From an uncultured Clostridia bacterium (lineage in GTDB: Bacteria > Bacillota > Clostridia > Oscillospirales > Acutalibacteraceae), in the NCBI GenBank assembly GCA_944380875.1, contig CALWJA010000081.1, positions 1 to 39,872 of the forward strand: DNA of 39,872 bases, written 5' to 3'. The notes below the pieces were generated by a model. The model did not search any database. It had not been told where the DNA came from and was given only the letters and a program-made list of their open reading frames with translations. The position numbers and the translations under genes are program-made. Below, piece by piece: positions 17,220 through 25,347 of the stretch. Numbering within the stretch: position 1 is the first letter of the stretch; every line of letters begins with the position of its first letter.

Positions 17220-18084
17220 TTAAAGGAACGTATCATTCAGTACATTTTCCGTGTGAAAAATAGAACCAGCTTCCTCTTTTTGATTATAGAAAAATTGGAA
17301 ATGATCTGCAACGAAATGAGCAGTCTTCTGAAACAGGAGGATCATTTGCTTCAGCGCGTATTTTAGAGATTCCATTTCTGCCGTAGGGTATGTAGAAAGA
17401 TACATTTCCCAGTCTGACTTTGGCAGGAGGTTCGATACATATTTTCCGCACTTACCCGGAGTTTGCTGAAAGTCTGTAAAAATACCCCCGTACCAACAAA
17501 GCATTCGATATAGTTGTGGGCGGATATACAGATTCATCGTTTCCAGTGCATACGTAGGTTCCTTTCTCCAGATTCCTTTCGCCGCATAACAGGATACCCA
17601 CCAGAATTCGTTGCAGCACCTGGCAAATTCCTTTTCGGTAGGTTTTTTTTATACGATAAGAGGAGTCATCCGGAGGAGGAAGACTGGGAAGAAGTTGGTC
17701 TTTATCCAAAAGAATCTTGGTAAGGGAATCTTTTCCGTAAGTCTCTCTTGCTGTTTGCAAGCTCTGAAAGGTCAGGTCGATACGGTTGCCATCCTTGAAT
17801 TGAAGAAGATACGCATACTGTTTTTCAGGAGAAGAGTTGTTATCCCAGAAATCTTTGTCATCTGGCTCCTGCATAACGGCAATCTCTCCAAAGAAAGGAA
17901 TCCAGCTTTTATCCTGTATATAGGGTGCGGTAGATTCCACCACATATACGATGTCGAAATCTTGTAAAATGTCTTTAGGGGCTTTTGGATTGGCTCTGGA
18001 TCCGTTCATATAAACGGCCTTTATATCTTCTCTTTCCTGCGCGAAATGCAGAATCCGTTCCAGCATTTCCTGTTCAGTTCTCAT
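17220..18084 (-). pseudogene. Aminoglycoside 6-adenylyltransferase, ANT(6) family, single frameshift
   Basis: The 5' part (18084 down to about 17651) encodes the nucleotidyltransferase core, with 'YMNGSRANPKAPKD' and the metal-binding 'QDFDIVYVV'. After an 8-base T run on the plus strand (17643-17650, an A run in the mRNA) the frame goes wrong. Removing one base restores 'KKPTEKEFARCCNEFWWV', 'YVSNLL' and the rest to the stop at 17220, giving about 287 residues, the normal ANT(6) length. These enzymes adenylate streptomycin-type drugs at position 6; function here is unproven. GGAGT precedes the ATG. It follows the DnaC-like gene by 38 bp on the same strand. The shift may be real, phase-variable, or a homopolymer sequencing error. 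Confidence 0.85.
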
Positions 18085-18122
18085 GTATTGTCGGACTCCT
18101 TTATAAACCGGCAGACATATTT

Positions 18123-19088
18123 TTATCCCTTATGCATCATGCGTTTTTTCTGCCGTATGTCTTCTCCTTGGAACAGGCAGCGGACATAGTCGGCAATAAT
18201 ACGGGAGGTGAAACGGCTGCTGTAAGCGGATTCCAATTCTTTCATAGTTAGATTGGTGCTGATGATGGTAGGACGTTTTGCCATTTGCCGGGTATTTATG
18301 ATGTTATACAGTTCCGCCGTGGAAAAAGCGGTGCGGAATTCGGTTCCGAGATCATCCAGAATAAGCAGGTCACAGGTCAGAAGACTTTCCAAAGTCCCGT
18401 TATCTTCTTCCCTGCCAAAATGTTCCTTTTCCAGTTTGGATACCAGATTGTTTACAGATCCATATACGACTCCGTATCCTTTCTGTGTCACCACAGCGGC
18501 AATAGCCAAAGAAAGGTGTGTTTTTCCTAGACCTGTATTTCCCATCATTATAAGATTGGGGGATTCCATGGAAAAAGTCTCTGCATACCGGCGGCAGTTT
18601 AAATAAATCCGTTCCATACTTTGCTGAACATTTTCCGGATAATAGTGAAGGGAAAAAGTTTCAAAGGAAGATAAGGAAAGGGGAGTAATGGCATTGAGTT
18701 CCTCATATGCTTTTTCCCGCAGAAGCTGTTTCAGACAGCTGCACATTCTGCCGTCGATATACCCTGTATCTCCGCATTTCGGGCAGGTATAGCGAATTTC
18801 CAAATGATCGGAGGGGCAATGTGCGTTTTCCAGAATCTGAGAAAGCTCTTTCTGCAGGGCTTGATTGGAATTTTTTAGTTCTATAAGCTTTTCCCGAACA
18901 TTTCCGCCGCCCAAAACAGCACGTGCTGTCAGGATAGCTGTTTTAGAGAGGGTATTTTCGATTTCCCGGGCGCGGGGAAAGGCAAGAAAAAATTCGTTCC
19001 GCCGTTCATTTGCTTCTTTTTCAGCTTTTCGACGGCGGCTGGTCATTTCTGCCTCTGCCATTTTATAAACCTGATCGCTGTAATGCAA
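18123..19088 (-). CDS. DnaC/DnaI-like replicative helicase loader
   Basis: The 321-residue AAA+ ATPase has an N-terminal helical part, a cysteine cluster (CPKC ... CSC, about residues 102-119) and an ATPase core with Walker A 'GNTGLGKTHL', Walker B 'LLILDDLG', and a C-terminal 'YSSRFTSRIIADY' arginine-finger region. This is the architecture of DnaC/DnaI-type loaders, which place the replicative helicase on DNA; IstB-like transposition helpers share the core but usually lack the zinc cluster. Translation most likely starts at TTG 19088: AGGAGGTGA lies 9 nt upstream and overlaps the stop codon of the preceding gene. The pairing with a DnaD/DnaB-like gene supports a primosome role. Confidence 0.88.
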   Translation of the reverse strand: MHYSDQVYKMAEAEMTSRRRKAEKEANERRNEFFLAFPRAREIENTLSKTAILTARAVLGGGNVREKLIELKNSNQALQKELSQILENAHCPSDHLEIRYTCPKCGDTGYIDGRMCSCLKQLLREKAYEELNAITPLSLSSFETFSLHYYPENVQQSMERIYLNCRRYAETFSMESPNLIMMGNTGLGKTHLSLAIAAVVTQKGYGVVYGSVNNLVSKLEKEHFGREEDNGTLESLLTCDLLILDDLGTEFRTAFSTAELYNIINTRQMAKRPTIISTNLTMKELESAYSSRFTSRIIADYVRCLFQGEDIRQKKRMMHKG

Positions 19089-19094
19089 ACTGCG

Positions 19095-20141
19095 TCACCT
19101 CCTGCCAAAATCGTCAAAAACACCGGAGTTTTCGAAAGAATCAATATCATAGGAAGTTTTGGATTCCCTGTTCTTTTCCGCTTTTTTTGCCTGCTCTTGG
19201 GCAGCTTGTGAGAGTGTGGTAATCCCTTCCCGGTTCCATCTTTCCAAAATCTTATGCATATAGCGGAGATTGATTTTTCCTGTCTGGTTTACGCATCGTT
19301 CATATGCTTCCCGGATCATTTCCCGGGAAAACTTCCAGTTTCGGATCCATTGGGAAGCCATTTCTGACTCGTTTTGTGTAGGAGAACGATGGCCTGTCCC
19401 AAGGACGGATTCAACAGTGCGCCAGGCTTTGGCCTCTTCATCCAGCCGGCGGAGTTTTTCTTCTGCCTTCTGGTGTGTGAAGATTTCCTCATCCGCCCAG
19501 TTCATGGCGGTTTTTTCGATATAGCGCATGTTGGCTTTGTTTATACCGGCGGCATAATGCAGAAGCATGATGATTACATCCACCGGAAGGCCAAAGTCAT
19601 CGTGAATCATCAATAATGTGGCAGATTCCCCATTGTTAATAAGGCGACCCAAAATTTGCTGGGCTTCCTGCATCATATAGGCGATGTCCGGGCTTTCCTG
19701 CATCCGTTTGGCCACAAAGGCGTTATCGGCTTTGTGAGGACGGGAGAGAATTCGGGAGGAACGAGCCGGCCTGGTAACTGCAGGAGGATTTTCTTCTGCG
19801 GTAACAGTAGCTGCAGCAACAGGCTCTGGACGAGGTTCTACAGTATTAACTTCTTTGGAAACAGCGGGTTCCTGAGCTGTAAAACCGGAAGGTATACCTT
19901 TTTGCCCTTTCAGTATAAGCCCGCACTCCTGCCAATACAGCATGGCGTCAGCAGCATCCGGCGGAGAAATGCCCAATGAGTGGGAGATGGCTTCCAGATC
20001 CAGCTCCTGACCAGAATGCCGCAGAAGCCACAGAAGAACTTTTAACTGGACAGCGCCAGCTAATTTCAGATGTTTATCTACAAGGACACTGGGAACGGCG
20101 AATACCGATTGCCATGCGTCCGGGTCGATTTGATACAGCAA
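19095..20141 (-). CDS. DnaD/DnaB-like replication initiation protein
   Basis: The 348-residue protein has an N-terminal winged-helix-like part ('LKVLLWLLRHSGQELDLEAI'), a Pro/Ala-rich linker, and two C-terminal DnaB_2/DnaD-type repeats with the YxxxIxxxW signature: 'RYIEKTAMNW' and 'RYMHKILERW'. Such proteins remodel DNA and recruit helicase loader and helicase at origins and restart sites in Firmicutes. The start is TTG at 20141, 8 nt after AGGAGG. Its last codons and stop (AGG AGG TGA) double as the ribosome site for the helicase loader gene, so the two are translationally coupled. Confidence 0.88.
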   Translation of the reverse strand: MLYQIDPDAWQSVFAVPSVLVDKHLKLAGAVQLKVLLWLLRHSGQELDLEAISHSLGISPPDAADAMLYWQECGLILKGQKGIPSGFTAQEPAVSKEVNTVEPRPEPVAAATVTAEENPPAVTRPARSSRILSRPHKADNAFVAKRMQESPDIAYMMQEAQQILGRLINNGESATLLMIHDDFGLPVDVIIMLLHYAAGINKANMRYIEKTAMNWADEEIFTHQKAEEKLRRLDEEAKAWRTVESVLGTGHRSPTQNESEMASQWIRNWKFSREMIREAYERCVNQTGKINLRYMHKILERWNREGITTLSQAAQEQAKKAEKNRESKTSYDIDSFENSGVFDDFGRR

Positions 20142-20382
20142 GATAAAGGCCTCCTATTTTAGCAGAGATAAAAAGTTAAAAGAATACTATCCATAGAGAT
20201 TCTTCATTTTTAAAACGATAGTCTAAGTATACCATAGTTTTAGGGGAAAGGGGAGAAGGTTTTTCTTTCAATTTTGGGTAGGAAATTTTTAAACTAAGTA
20301 TTGTAAAAAAATAAAGGATTGGTTCGGATGTATTACACATTCATCCTATAAAAATAAATTTTCCTAAAAACGGAAAAAACAA
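20142..20382. other. Intergenic region between the replication genes and tRNA-Gly
   Basis: About 240 bp of AT-rich DNA. On the minus strand a TATACT (near 20225-20235) could be the -10 of the replication genes, but no good -35 is seen at 16-18 bp. No ORF or further structure is supported. Confidence 0.4.
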
Positions 20383-20411
20383 TTGACAAAATAAAATGGC
20401 TATAGTATAAT
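20383..20411 (+). promoter_or_regulatory. Consensus sigma-A promoter for tRNA-Gly
   Basis: TTGACA (20383-20388) and TATAAT (20406-20411) are perfect consensus hexamers 17 bp apart, about 30 bp before the tRNA. Confidence 0.92.
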
Positions 20412-20441
20412 AATTCTCGCACTCAGAAATGACATAGAAAT

Positions 20442-20517
20442 GCGAACGTAGCTCATCTGGTAGAGCGCCACCTTGCCAAGGTGGAGGTAGCGAGTTCGAG
20501 CCTCGTCGTTCGCTCCA
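20442..20517 (+). tRNA. tRNA-Gly (anticodon GCC)
   Basis: The 76-nt gene folds as a cloverleaf: acceptor arms GCGAACG (20442-20448) and CGTTCGC (20507-20513), an anticodon arm CCACC-TTGCCAA-GGTGG giving anticodon GCC, and a T-loop TTCGAGC. The discriminator is T and CCA is encoded (20515-20517). It has its own promoter and terminator. Confidence 0.97.
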
Positions 20518-20548
20518 AAACCCTTACCGAATACCGGTAAGGGTTTTT
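20517..20548 (+). terminator. tRNA-Gly terminator
   Basis: A perfect 13-bp stem (20517-20529 with 20535-20547), a 5-nt loop and a T-run begin immediately at the tRNA 3' end. It separates the tRNA from larE, whose start is 27 bp further on. Confidence 0.9.
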
Positions 20549-20574
20549 ATGTTATATGTGCAGGAGGGGCTGTT

Positions 20575-21321
20575 TTGACGCTGTCTGATTTTTTTAAAGC
20601 AAATCCAAAAGCCGCTTTGGGCTTTTCCGGAGGGGTGGATTCTGCTTATCTGCTTTACTCTGCCTTGCAAAATGGGGCAGAAGTGCGGCCTTATTTTATA
20701 AAAACACCTTTTCAGCCGGCTTTTGAGCTGGAAGATGCGTATAGATTGACTAAACAATTGCATATAGAACTGACGGTAATAGAACACAATATTCTGCAGG
20801 ACGCGTGTGTGGCTCAGAATCCTTCCGATCGTTGTTATCATTGCAAAGCAGCCTTGTTTGGCTTATTAAAGTCCAGGGCAATGGAGGATGGTTTTACACT
20901 GCTGTTGGATGGAACCAACGCTTCGGATGATGCCGGAGACAGGCCTGGTATGCGGGCATTGCAGGAGTTGGAAGTTCGGTCGCCTTTGCGGGAATGCGGG
21001 CTGGAGAAGGAAGAAATTCGCCGGTTGTCCAAAGAAGCCGGGCTGTTTACATGGAATAAACCCGCTTATGCCTGTCTGGCTACCCGTATCCCTACAGGGG
21101 AAGTGATAACGGCTGCTATGCTCCAAAAAGTAGAACAGTCTGAAAACGCCATGTTCCGCATGGGATTTACGGATTTTCGAGTGCGGGTTTTTCACGGCGC
21201 CGCCCGGATTCAGCTCCCTTCAGACCAGTATGGCCGGGCAGTGGAATATCGGAGCGAATTGGTAAAAGAATTGAAACCATATTTTGACAGTATCTTTCTG
21301 GATATGGAGGGGAGAGGCTGA
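20575..21321 (+). CDS. larE: LarE, sulfur insertase for the nickel-pincer cofactor
   Basis: The 248-residue protein has the PP-loop 'GFSGGVDSAYLL' near the N-terminus. LarE adenylates the pyridinium dicarboxylate made by LarB and swaps its carboxylates for thiocarboxylates. Three cysteines stand out: C87 and C90 in 'SDRCYHCKAALF' and C167 in 'PAYACLATRIPTG'. The single-cysteine enzymes sacrifice their sulfur, while three-cysteine forms are thought to carry a 4Fe-4S cluster, so this one is probably the catalytic cluster type; that is an inference. Translation starts at TTG 20575 after AGGAGGGG. larB follows 2 bp later. Confidence 0.92.
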   Translation: MTLSDFFKANPKAALGFSGGVDSAYLLYSALQNGAEVRPYFIKTPFQPAFELEDAYRLTKQLHIELTVIEHNILQDACVAQNPSDRCYHCKAALFGLLKSRAMEDGFTLLLDGTNASDDAGDRPGMRALQELEVRSPLRECGLEKEEIRRLSKEAGLFTWNKPAYACLATRIPTGEVITAAMLQKVEQSENAMFRMGFTDFRVRVFHGAARIQLPSDQYGRAVEYRSELVKELKPYFDSIFLDMEGRG

Positions 21322-21323
21322 TT

Positions 21324-22079
21324 ATGGAGCAAAAAGAAGTAAGAGCGCTGCTCCATCAGGTAGCAGATGGAACAGTGGATATTGAGGACGCACTGCTGAA
21401 GCTGAAAGAAGCACCTTTTGAAGATTTAGGCTTTGCCAAGCTGGATCATCACCGGGCACTTCGGCAGGGAATCGCAGAAGTGATCTACGGAGCAGGAAAA
21501 ACGCCGGAGCAGATTCGGAATATAGCTGCCGCTATGCAGGAGCATGGTCAGAAAACAATTCTTATAACGCGTATGAGCAAAGAGGCCGCGCAAGTAGTAG
21601 GGGATTCCCTCCCCCTACAGTATGACGATTTGAGCCGGGTGGGGATCGTTGGAACGCTTCCTGAACCGGATGGCATTGGAAAAATCGTAGTTGCTACCGG
21701 TGGGACAAGCGATATGCCTGTGGCGGAAGAAGCCGCCCGCACGGCGGAAGCTTTTGGAAATACGGTAATTCGATTATTTGATGTAGGGGTGGCCGGTTTA
21801 CATCGGCTCCTTTCTCATCAGGAAGAAATTATGTCCGCACGGGTAATTATTGCTATTGCCGGCATGGAAGGCGCTTTGGCCTCCGTGATTGGTGGTTTGG
21901 CGGATTGCCCCGTTATTGCCGTTCCTACCAGTGTGGGATACGGCGCTAACTTTGGCGGCTTGTCCGCTTTGTTATCCATGCTGAATTCCTGTGCCAGCGG
22001 CGTCAGCGTTGTAAATATCGACAACGGGTTTGGCGCCGGGTATCTGGCCAGTATGATGAATCATATGGAGGGGAAATAA
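21324..22079 (+). CDS. larB: LarB, pyridinium-3,5-biscarboxylate synthase
   Basis: The 251-residue protein has a C-terminal domain like PurE/AIR carboxylase ('VATGGTSDMPVAEEAA', 'AGMEGALASVIGGL', 'AVPTSVGYGANFGG'). LarB carboxylates the pyridine ring of nicotinic acid adenine dinucleotide and releases AMP, the first step to the nickel-pincer nucleotide of lactate racemase and related LarA enzymes. Length is normal. Its stop overlaps the larC start by one base (TAATG), which implies translational coupling. Confidence 0.95.
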   Translation: MEQKEVRALLHQVADGTVDIEDALLKLKEAPFEDLGFAKLDHHRALRQGIAEVIYGAGKTPEQIRNIAAAMQEHGQKTILITRMSKEAAQVVGDSLPLQYDDLSRVGIVGTLPEPDGIGKIVVATGGTSDMPVAEEAARTAEAFGNTVIRLFDVGVAGLHRLLSHQEEIMSARVIIAIAGMEGALASVIGGLADCPVIAVPTSVGYGANFGGLSALLSMLNSCASGVSVVNIDNGFGAGYLASMMNHMEGK

Positions 22080-23380
22080 TGAAGACACTCTATTTGGAAT
22101 GCAATATGGGAGCCGCAGGGGATATGCTTACAGCCGCCTTGCTGGAACTTCATCCGGATCCCGTGGGGTTTGTTGAGCGCCTGAACGCTCTTGATTTGCC
22201 GGGCGTATGCTTTCGGGCGGAAAAGACTGTGAAATGCGGTATTACCGGCACACATATGGCTGTAACGGTAAATGGTCAGGAAGAAGAAAGCCTGGATACG
22301 GAACATGTCCATGAACATTCTCACGAGCATGGCCACCAGCACGACCATGATCACAGCCATGAACATGAACACGATCATGGGCATCATCATAGTCACGAAC
22401 ACGCCCATCACCATGAACACCATGGGCTGCATGATATAGAACATATCGTTTCCCATATGAAACTTCCGCAAAAGGTAGAGCAGGATATTATATCCGTATA
22501 CTGTTTGATTGCTGAGGCAGAAGGGCATGTTCACGGACGTCCTGTTACCGAGGTTCATTTCCATGAGGTGGGCGCTATGGACGCTGTGGCCGATGTTGCA
22601 GCCGTATGTCTGCTGCTTCACGAATTAGCTCCTGAGCGTATTGTGGCGTCTCCCATACACGTGGGCAGCGGCCAGGTGCGGTGTGCCCATGGTATTTTGC
22701 CCGTTCCTGCTCCCGCTACAGCATGGATTCTCAGAGATGTGCCTACTTACGGCGGGCAGGTGCGCGGAGAACTCTGCACGCCCACAGGAGCAGCCCTGCT
22801 GAAGCATTTTGTGCAGGAATTCGGAAACCAACCCCTTATGCAGGTTCAAAAAATAGGATACGGGTGTGGGAAAAAAGATTTTGAGCAGGCAAACTGCGTT
22901 CGGGCACTATGGGGAGAGACCGCAGAGAATCGGGACAGCATCCTTGAATTGCGCTGCAACCTGGACGATATGACGCCGGAGGCAATCGGTTTCGCCACGG
23001 AAGAATTGTTTGCCGCAGGGGCTCTGGATGTATTTACCATTCCGGTAGGTATGAAGAAAAACCGCCCGGGCGTATTACTTACCTGTATGTGCCGTGCTGA
23101 AAAACGAGAAGAAATGATCCGTCTGCTTATGCTTCATACAACCACCTTGGGAATACGGGAAACTGTATGCAATCGATATGTTTTAAACCGCTCTGTAGAA
23201 ACTGTAGATACAGAATTTGGGACGGTGCGGATAAAAAAAGCATCCGGTTGGGGAGTGCAGCGTGAAAAGCCCGAATATGAAGACGTGGCGGAGATCGCGA
23301 GAAAACAGGGGATATCCCTTGCGCAGGCTGTGCAGTTGGTTCAGACTGCGGCCAAAGATGCATATTTAATTAAGGAATAA
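22079..23380 (+). CDS. larC: LarC, nickel insertase for the nickel-pincer cofactor
   Basis: The 433-residue protein starts with the conserved 'LECNMGAAGDM' and contains 'VHFHEVGAMDAVADV', 'PVPAPATAWIL', 'GELCTPTGAALL' and 'LRCNLDDMTPEAIGFA'. LarC is a CTP-dependent cyclometallase that puts nickel into the dithiolated cofactor. A strikingly His-rich insert (about residues 76-122, with HEH/HDH/HHH clusters) probably stores or binds nickel. The gene is one uninterrupted frame, unlike the two-part larC1/larC2 of Lactiplantibacillus plantarum that is joined by frameshifting. It ends the larE-larB-larC operon; no larA follows. Confidence 0.95.
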   Translation: MKTLYLECNMGAAGDMLTAALLELHPDPVGFVERLNALDLPGVCFRAEKTVKCGITGTHMAVTVNGQEEESLDTEHVHEHSHEHGHQHDHDHSHEHEHDHGHHHSHEHAHHHEHHGLHDIEHIVSHMKLPQKVEQDIISVYCLIAEAEGHVHGRPVTEVHFHEVGAMDAVADVAAVCLLLHELAPERIVASPIHVGSGQVRCAHGILPVPAPATAWILRDVPTYGGQVRGELCTPTGAALLKHFVQEFGNQPLMQVQKIGYGCGKKDFEQANCVRALWGETAENRDSILELRCNLDDMTPEAIGFATEELFAAGALDVFTIPVGMKKNRPGVLLTCMCRAEKREEMIRLLMLHTTTLGIRETVCNRYVLNRSVETVDTEFGTVRIKKASGWGVQREKPEYEDVAEIARKQGISLAQAVQLVQTAAKDAYLIKE

Positions 23381-23439
23381 AAGAGAATGGGGTTTCTTCT
23401 GTAGTTTTCTTATGTATCTTTCCTGATACAGGGAAGACG

Positions 23440-23474
23440 AATGGAAGTAACTGCGATATTTCCATTTGTTTTTT
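23440..23474 (+). terminator. Possible lar operon terminator 1
   Basis: A 7-bp stem (23440-23446 with 23460-23466) with a 13-nt loop is followed by TGTTTTTT. It is short but has a good U-tract. Confidence 0.5.
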
Positions 23475-23495
23475 GGAAAGAATCGTAAAATAATT

Positions 23496-23577
23496 GTAGA
23501 GCATAGCTTGGCCTTTGTTGACTGCATTTTTAGTGTTTATGTCAACTAATGAAGGTCAAGTATGCTCTACTTTTTTT
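23496..23577 (+). terminator. Long hairpin with T7 tail downstream of larC
   Basis: An imperfect inverted repeat of about 27-30 bp per arm (5' arm from GTAGAGCATA at 23496; 3' arm ending TATGCTCTAC at 23570) encloses an 18-nt loop. The outer 10 bp are perfect, the middle has a G-U pair and a small bulge, and seven T residues follow (23571-23577). On the plus strand it can act as the final lar terminator; its size is unusual for one. Confidence 0.65.
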
Positions 23578-23623
23578 GATCCTCTTATTTTTTAAGAGTT
23601 CGTATTTTTATTGAATCACTTGC

Positions 23624-24049
23624 TTATCTTTTATAGCCCTTGCTAATCATCGCAAGACCGCCCACAACCAAGCCAATCTGTAAAATGATTGTAACAGCAT
23701 CTGACATATCCATGCCATAGCTGGACATTGCAGAATAGTTCCCGTTTGCAAAACTGCCATAAATTGACAGAAGGCCAAGGACAAGCATAACGATACCGCC
23801 AATTTTCATTCCCTTTCCGGATTTCTTTGGTTCGGCAGCCGGTGTTGGCGCCGAATACTGAATGAATTGCTGCGGTGCATTAGATTGAGAAGGCTGCTGA
23901 GGAGTCGAAGTATACTGCGGCTCCTGAGGCTGCGTGGTCGGCTGAGCGGGGTGAGCCGTTGGAGCAGGTGCACCCCCTTGAGCCGCACCACAATGCGCGC
24001 AGAATTTTGCATTGTCCATAATTTGTTTTCCACAATTCACGCAAAACAT
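23624..24049 (-). CDS. Small zinc-ribbon membrane protein (paralogue 1)
   Basis: The 141-residue protein begins with a zinc ribbon ('MFCVNCGK' ... 'FCAHCGAAQ'), followed by a Pro/Gln/Ala-rich linker (about 25-75) and two predicted membrane helices near 'IGGIVMLVLGLLSIYGSF' and 'TIILQIGLVVGGLAMISKG'. GAGGAGAG lies 8 nt before the ATG. It is the last of three neighbouring genes that share the same N-terminal ribbon but differ in their C-terminal parts. The function is unknown; such ribbon-tethered membrane proteins are common in Clostridia. Confidence 0.75.
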   Translation of the reverse strand: MFCVNCGKQIMDNAKFCAHCGAAQGGAPAPTAHPAQPTTQPQEPQYTSTPQQPSQSNAPQQFIQYSAPTPAAEPKKSGKGMKIGGIVMLVLGLLSIYGSFANGNYSAMSSYGMDMSDAVTIILQIGLVVGGLAMISKGYKR

Positions 24050-24067
24050 TATTTTTTCTCTCCTCTA

Positions 24068-24844
24068 TTATTGCTCGTGTGTCAGTTCCAAACCGCTTTC
24101 CAAAAGATATTGCTCACAGTCACTCAGCTTAAAATATCCATCCTGAGTAGGCAATCCTAAAAATTCTGCAACCATAGCAACGTTGGAGGCGTTGCTGGCG
24201 TCAAGCTCTTGGAAAGCGAAATGGTTTTCTAAATAACCATCTTCCAGTTTTATCTCCGTATAACCGAACTGCATGATATCTTCAGGCAGGTTGAGTGCTT
24301 TCACTTTTTCATCAAACGCAATAGTATCCGCCAACATGCTATCGTATTCACTGGAACCTGCAGGAATATAGATTCTACCGCTAACGTCAGCTACATAATC
24401 GGAACCGTCTCGATAAAACAATTCGATACTAATTGCGTCATTATCTGCCCGCTTAAGTTCAAAGACCTTGCATTTGTTGACTTTCTCTTCTACCGGCGGT
24501 TTGACTTCATTGGAATCACCGTTATCCGGATTGAAGGCTTCGTCACCAGTATTATTATTACCAGCCGTTACAGAGGATTCGCCAGTTGGCGCATGCTCTT
24601 TGTTTCCGGACATAGCCGGCGCAATTACAAACATGCCCAAGACGATTGCCAAAATGACAACTGCCGCAATGATAACGAGTGTTATGGGGTTTTTCTTAGG
24701 GGCTGTTCCAGGCTGGGGCGCTGGCGCAGCCGGCTGAACCGGTTGGGCTGAGGGCTGAGCGGAAGAGCTATCCTGAGCTGCACCGCAATGGTTACAGAAT
24801 TTAGTATCGTCAGAAATTTCCTTCCCGCAGTTTTTACAGAACAT
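24068..24844 (-). CDS. Zinc-ribbon membrane-anchored protein (paralogue 2)
   Basis: The 258-residue protein has the ribbon 'MFCKNCGK' ... 'FCNHCGAAQ', a Pro/Ala/Gln linker, one membrane helix (about residues 53-76) and an extracytoplasmic part of about 180 residues. An Asn/Gly/Asp-rich spacer comes first, then a folded region starting 'NKCKVFELKRADNDAISI'. This C-terminal domain is not recognised. The ATG at 24844 fits AAAGGA (8 nt) and matches its paralogues; the in-frame ATG at 24850 lies too close. It is 18 bp upstream of paralogue 1, in the same direction. Confidence 0.75.
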   Translation of the reverse strand: MFCKNCGKEISDDTKFCNHCGAAQDSSSAQPSAQPVQPAAPAPQPGTAPKKNPITLVIIAAVVILAIVLGMFVIAPAMSGNKEHAPTGESSVTAGNNNTGDEAFNPDNGDSNEVKPPVEEKVNKCKVFELKRADNDAISIELFYRDGSDYVADVSGRIYIPAGSSEYDSMLADTIAFDEKVKALNLPEDIMQFGYTEIKLEDGYLENHFAFQELDASNASNVAMVAEFLGLPTQDGYFKLSDCEQYLLESGLELTHEQ

Positions 24845-24931
24845 AATCATTTTCCTTTCGTATGTATAATTCTATTTGCAATAAAGGTTTCACATATTTC
24901 TTTGCAGCAATCTTCTATCGCATTATTCTGT

Positions 24932-25270
24932 TTAGTTGTCTTTTATAGAAGGACTTGGAATTTTATCGAATTCAAAGCTGCTAGGCGTGTCAAATGGTGT
25001 AGGTTCTTTTAGCTTATCAGCTCCTGTAGCAAAATATCCTATTATAAACGCTGCGATAATTACCACGATGGTAATAACAATTTCTACTCCCTTATTGCCC
25101 GTTGCTTTTTTAGGTTCAGAATTTGTATGCATATTAACAGGGGATTGCAGCGCATAGGTTTGTTGTGTCGGTTGATTGTATTGTGCATTCATATTATTCT
25201 GAGCCGCACCGCAATGGCTGCAGAATTTTGTGTTTTCTGGAATCTGCTTTCCGCAATTTGAGCAAAACAT
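24932..25270 (-). CDS. Short zinc-ribbon membrane protein (paralogue 3)
   Basis: The 112-residue protein has the ribbon 'MFCSNCGK' ... 'FCSHCGAAQ', an Asn/Gln-rich linker, one membrane helix (about residues 62-82, 'VEIVITIVVIIAAFIIGYF') and a short Pro/Ser-rich tail. AAGGAGA precedes the ATG at 25270. It is the first of the three tandem paralogues. A candidate -10 (TATAAT, 25348-25353) and a pair of direct repeats lie upstream. Confidence 0.7.
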   Translation of the reverse strand: MFCSNCGKQIPENTKFCSHCGAAQNNMNAQYNQPTQQTYALQSPVNMHTNSEPKKATGNKGVEIVITIVVIIAAFIIGYFATGADKLKEPTPFDTPSSFEFDKIPSPSIKDN

Positions 25271-25347
25271 AACTCATTCTCCTTAAGTTTTTGTTTGGGA
25301 TAGAGAAGTATACATACTGCTTCTTACCCCTAATTTTTAGCCTATTC

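Noticed and set aside
22304-22445. Repetitive CAT/CAC tract as a tandem repeat or CRISPR-like array
   Set aside because: The repetition comes from His codons in larC; there are no spacers and no regular period.
22061-22621. Met-rich 186-codon minus-strand frame
   Set aside because: It is the complement of the His-rich part of larC, where CAT/CAC codons read as ATG/GTG on the other strand.
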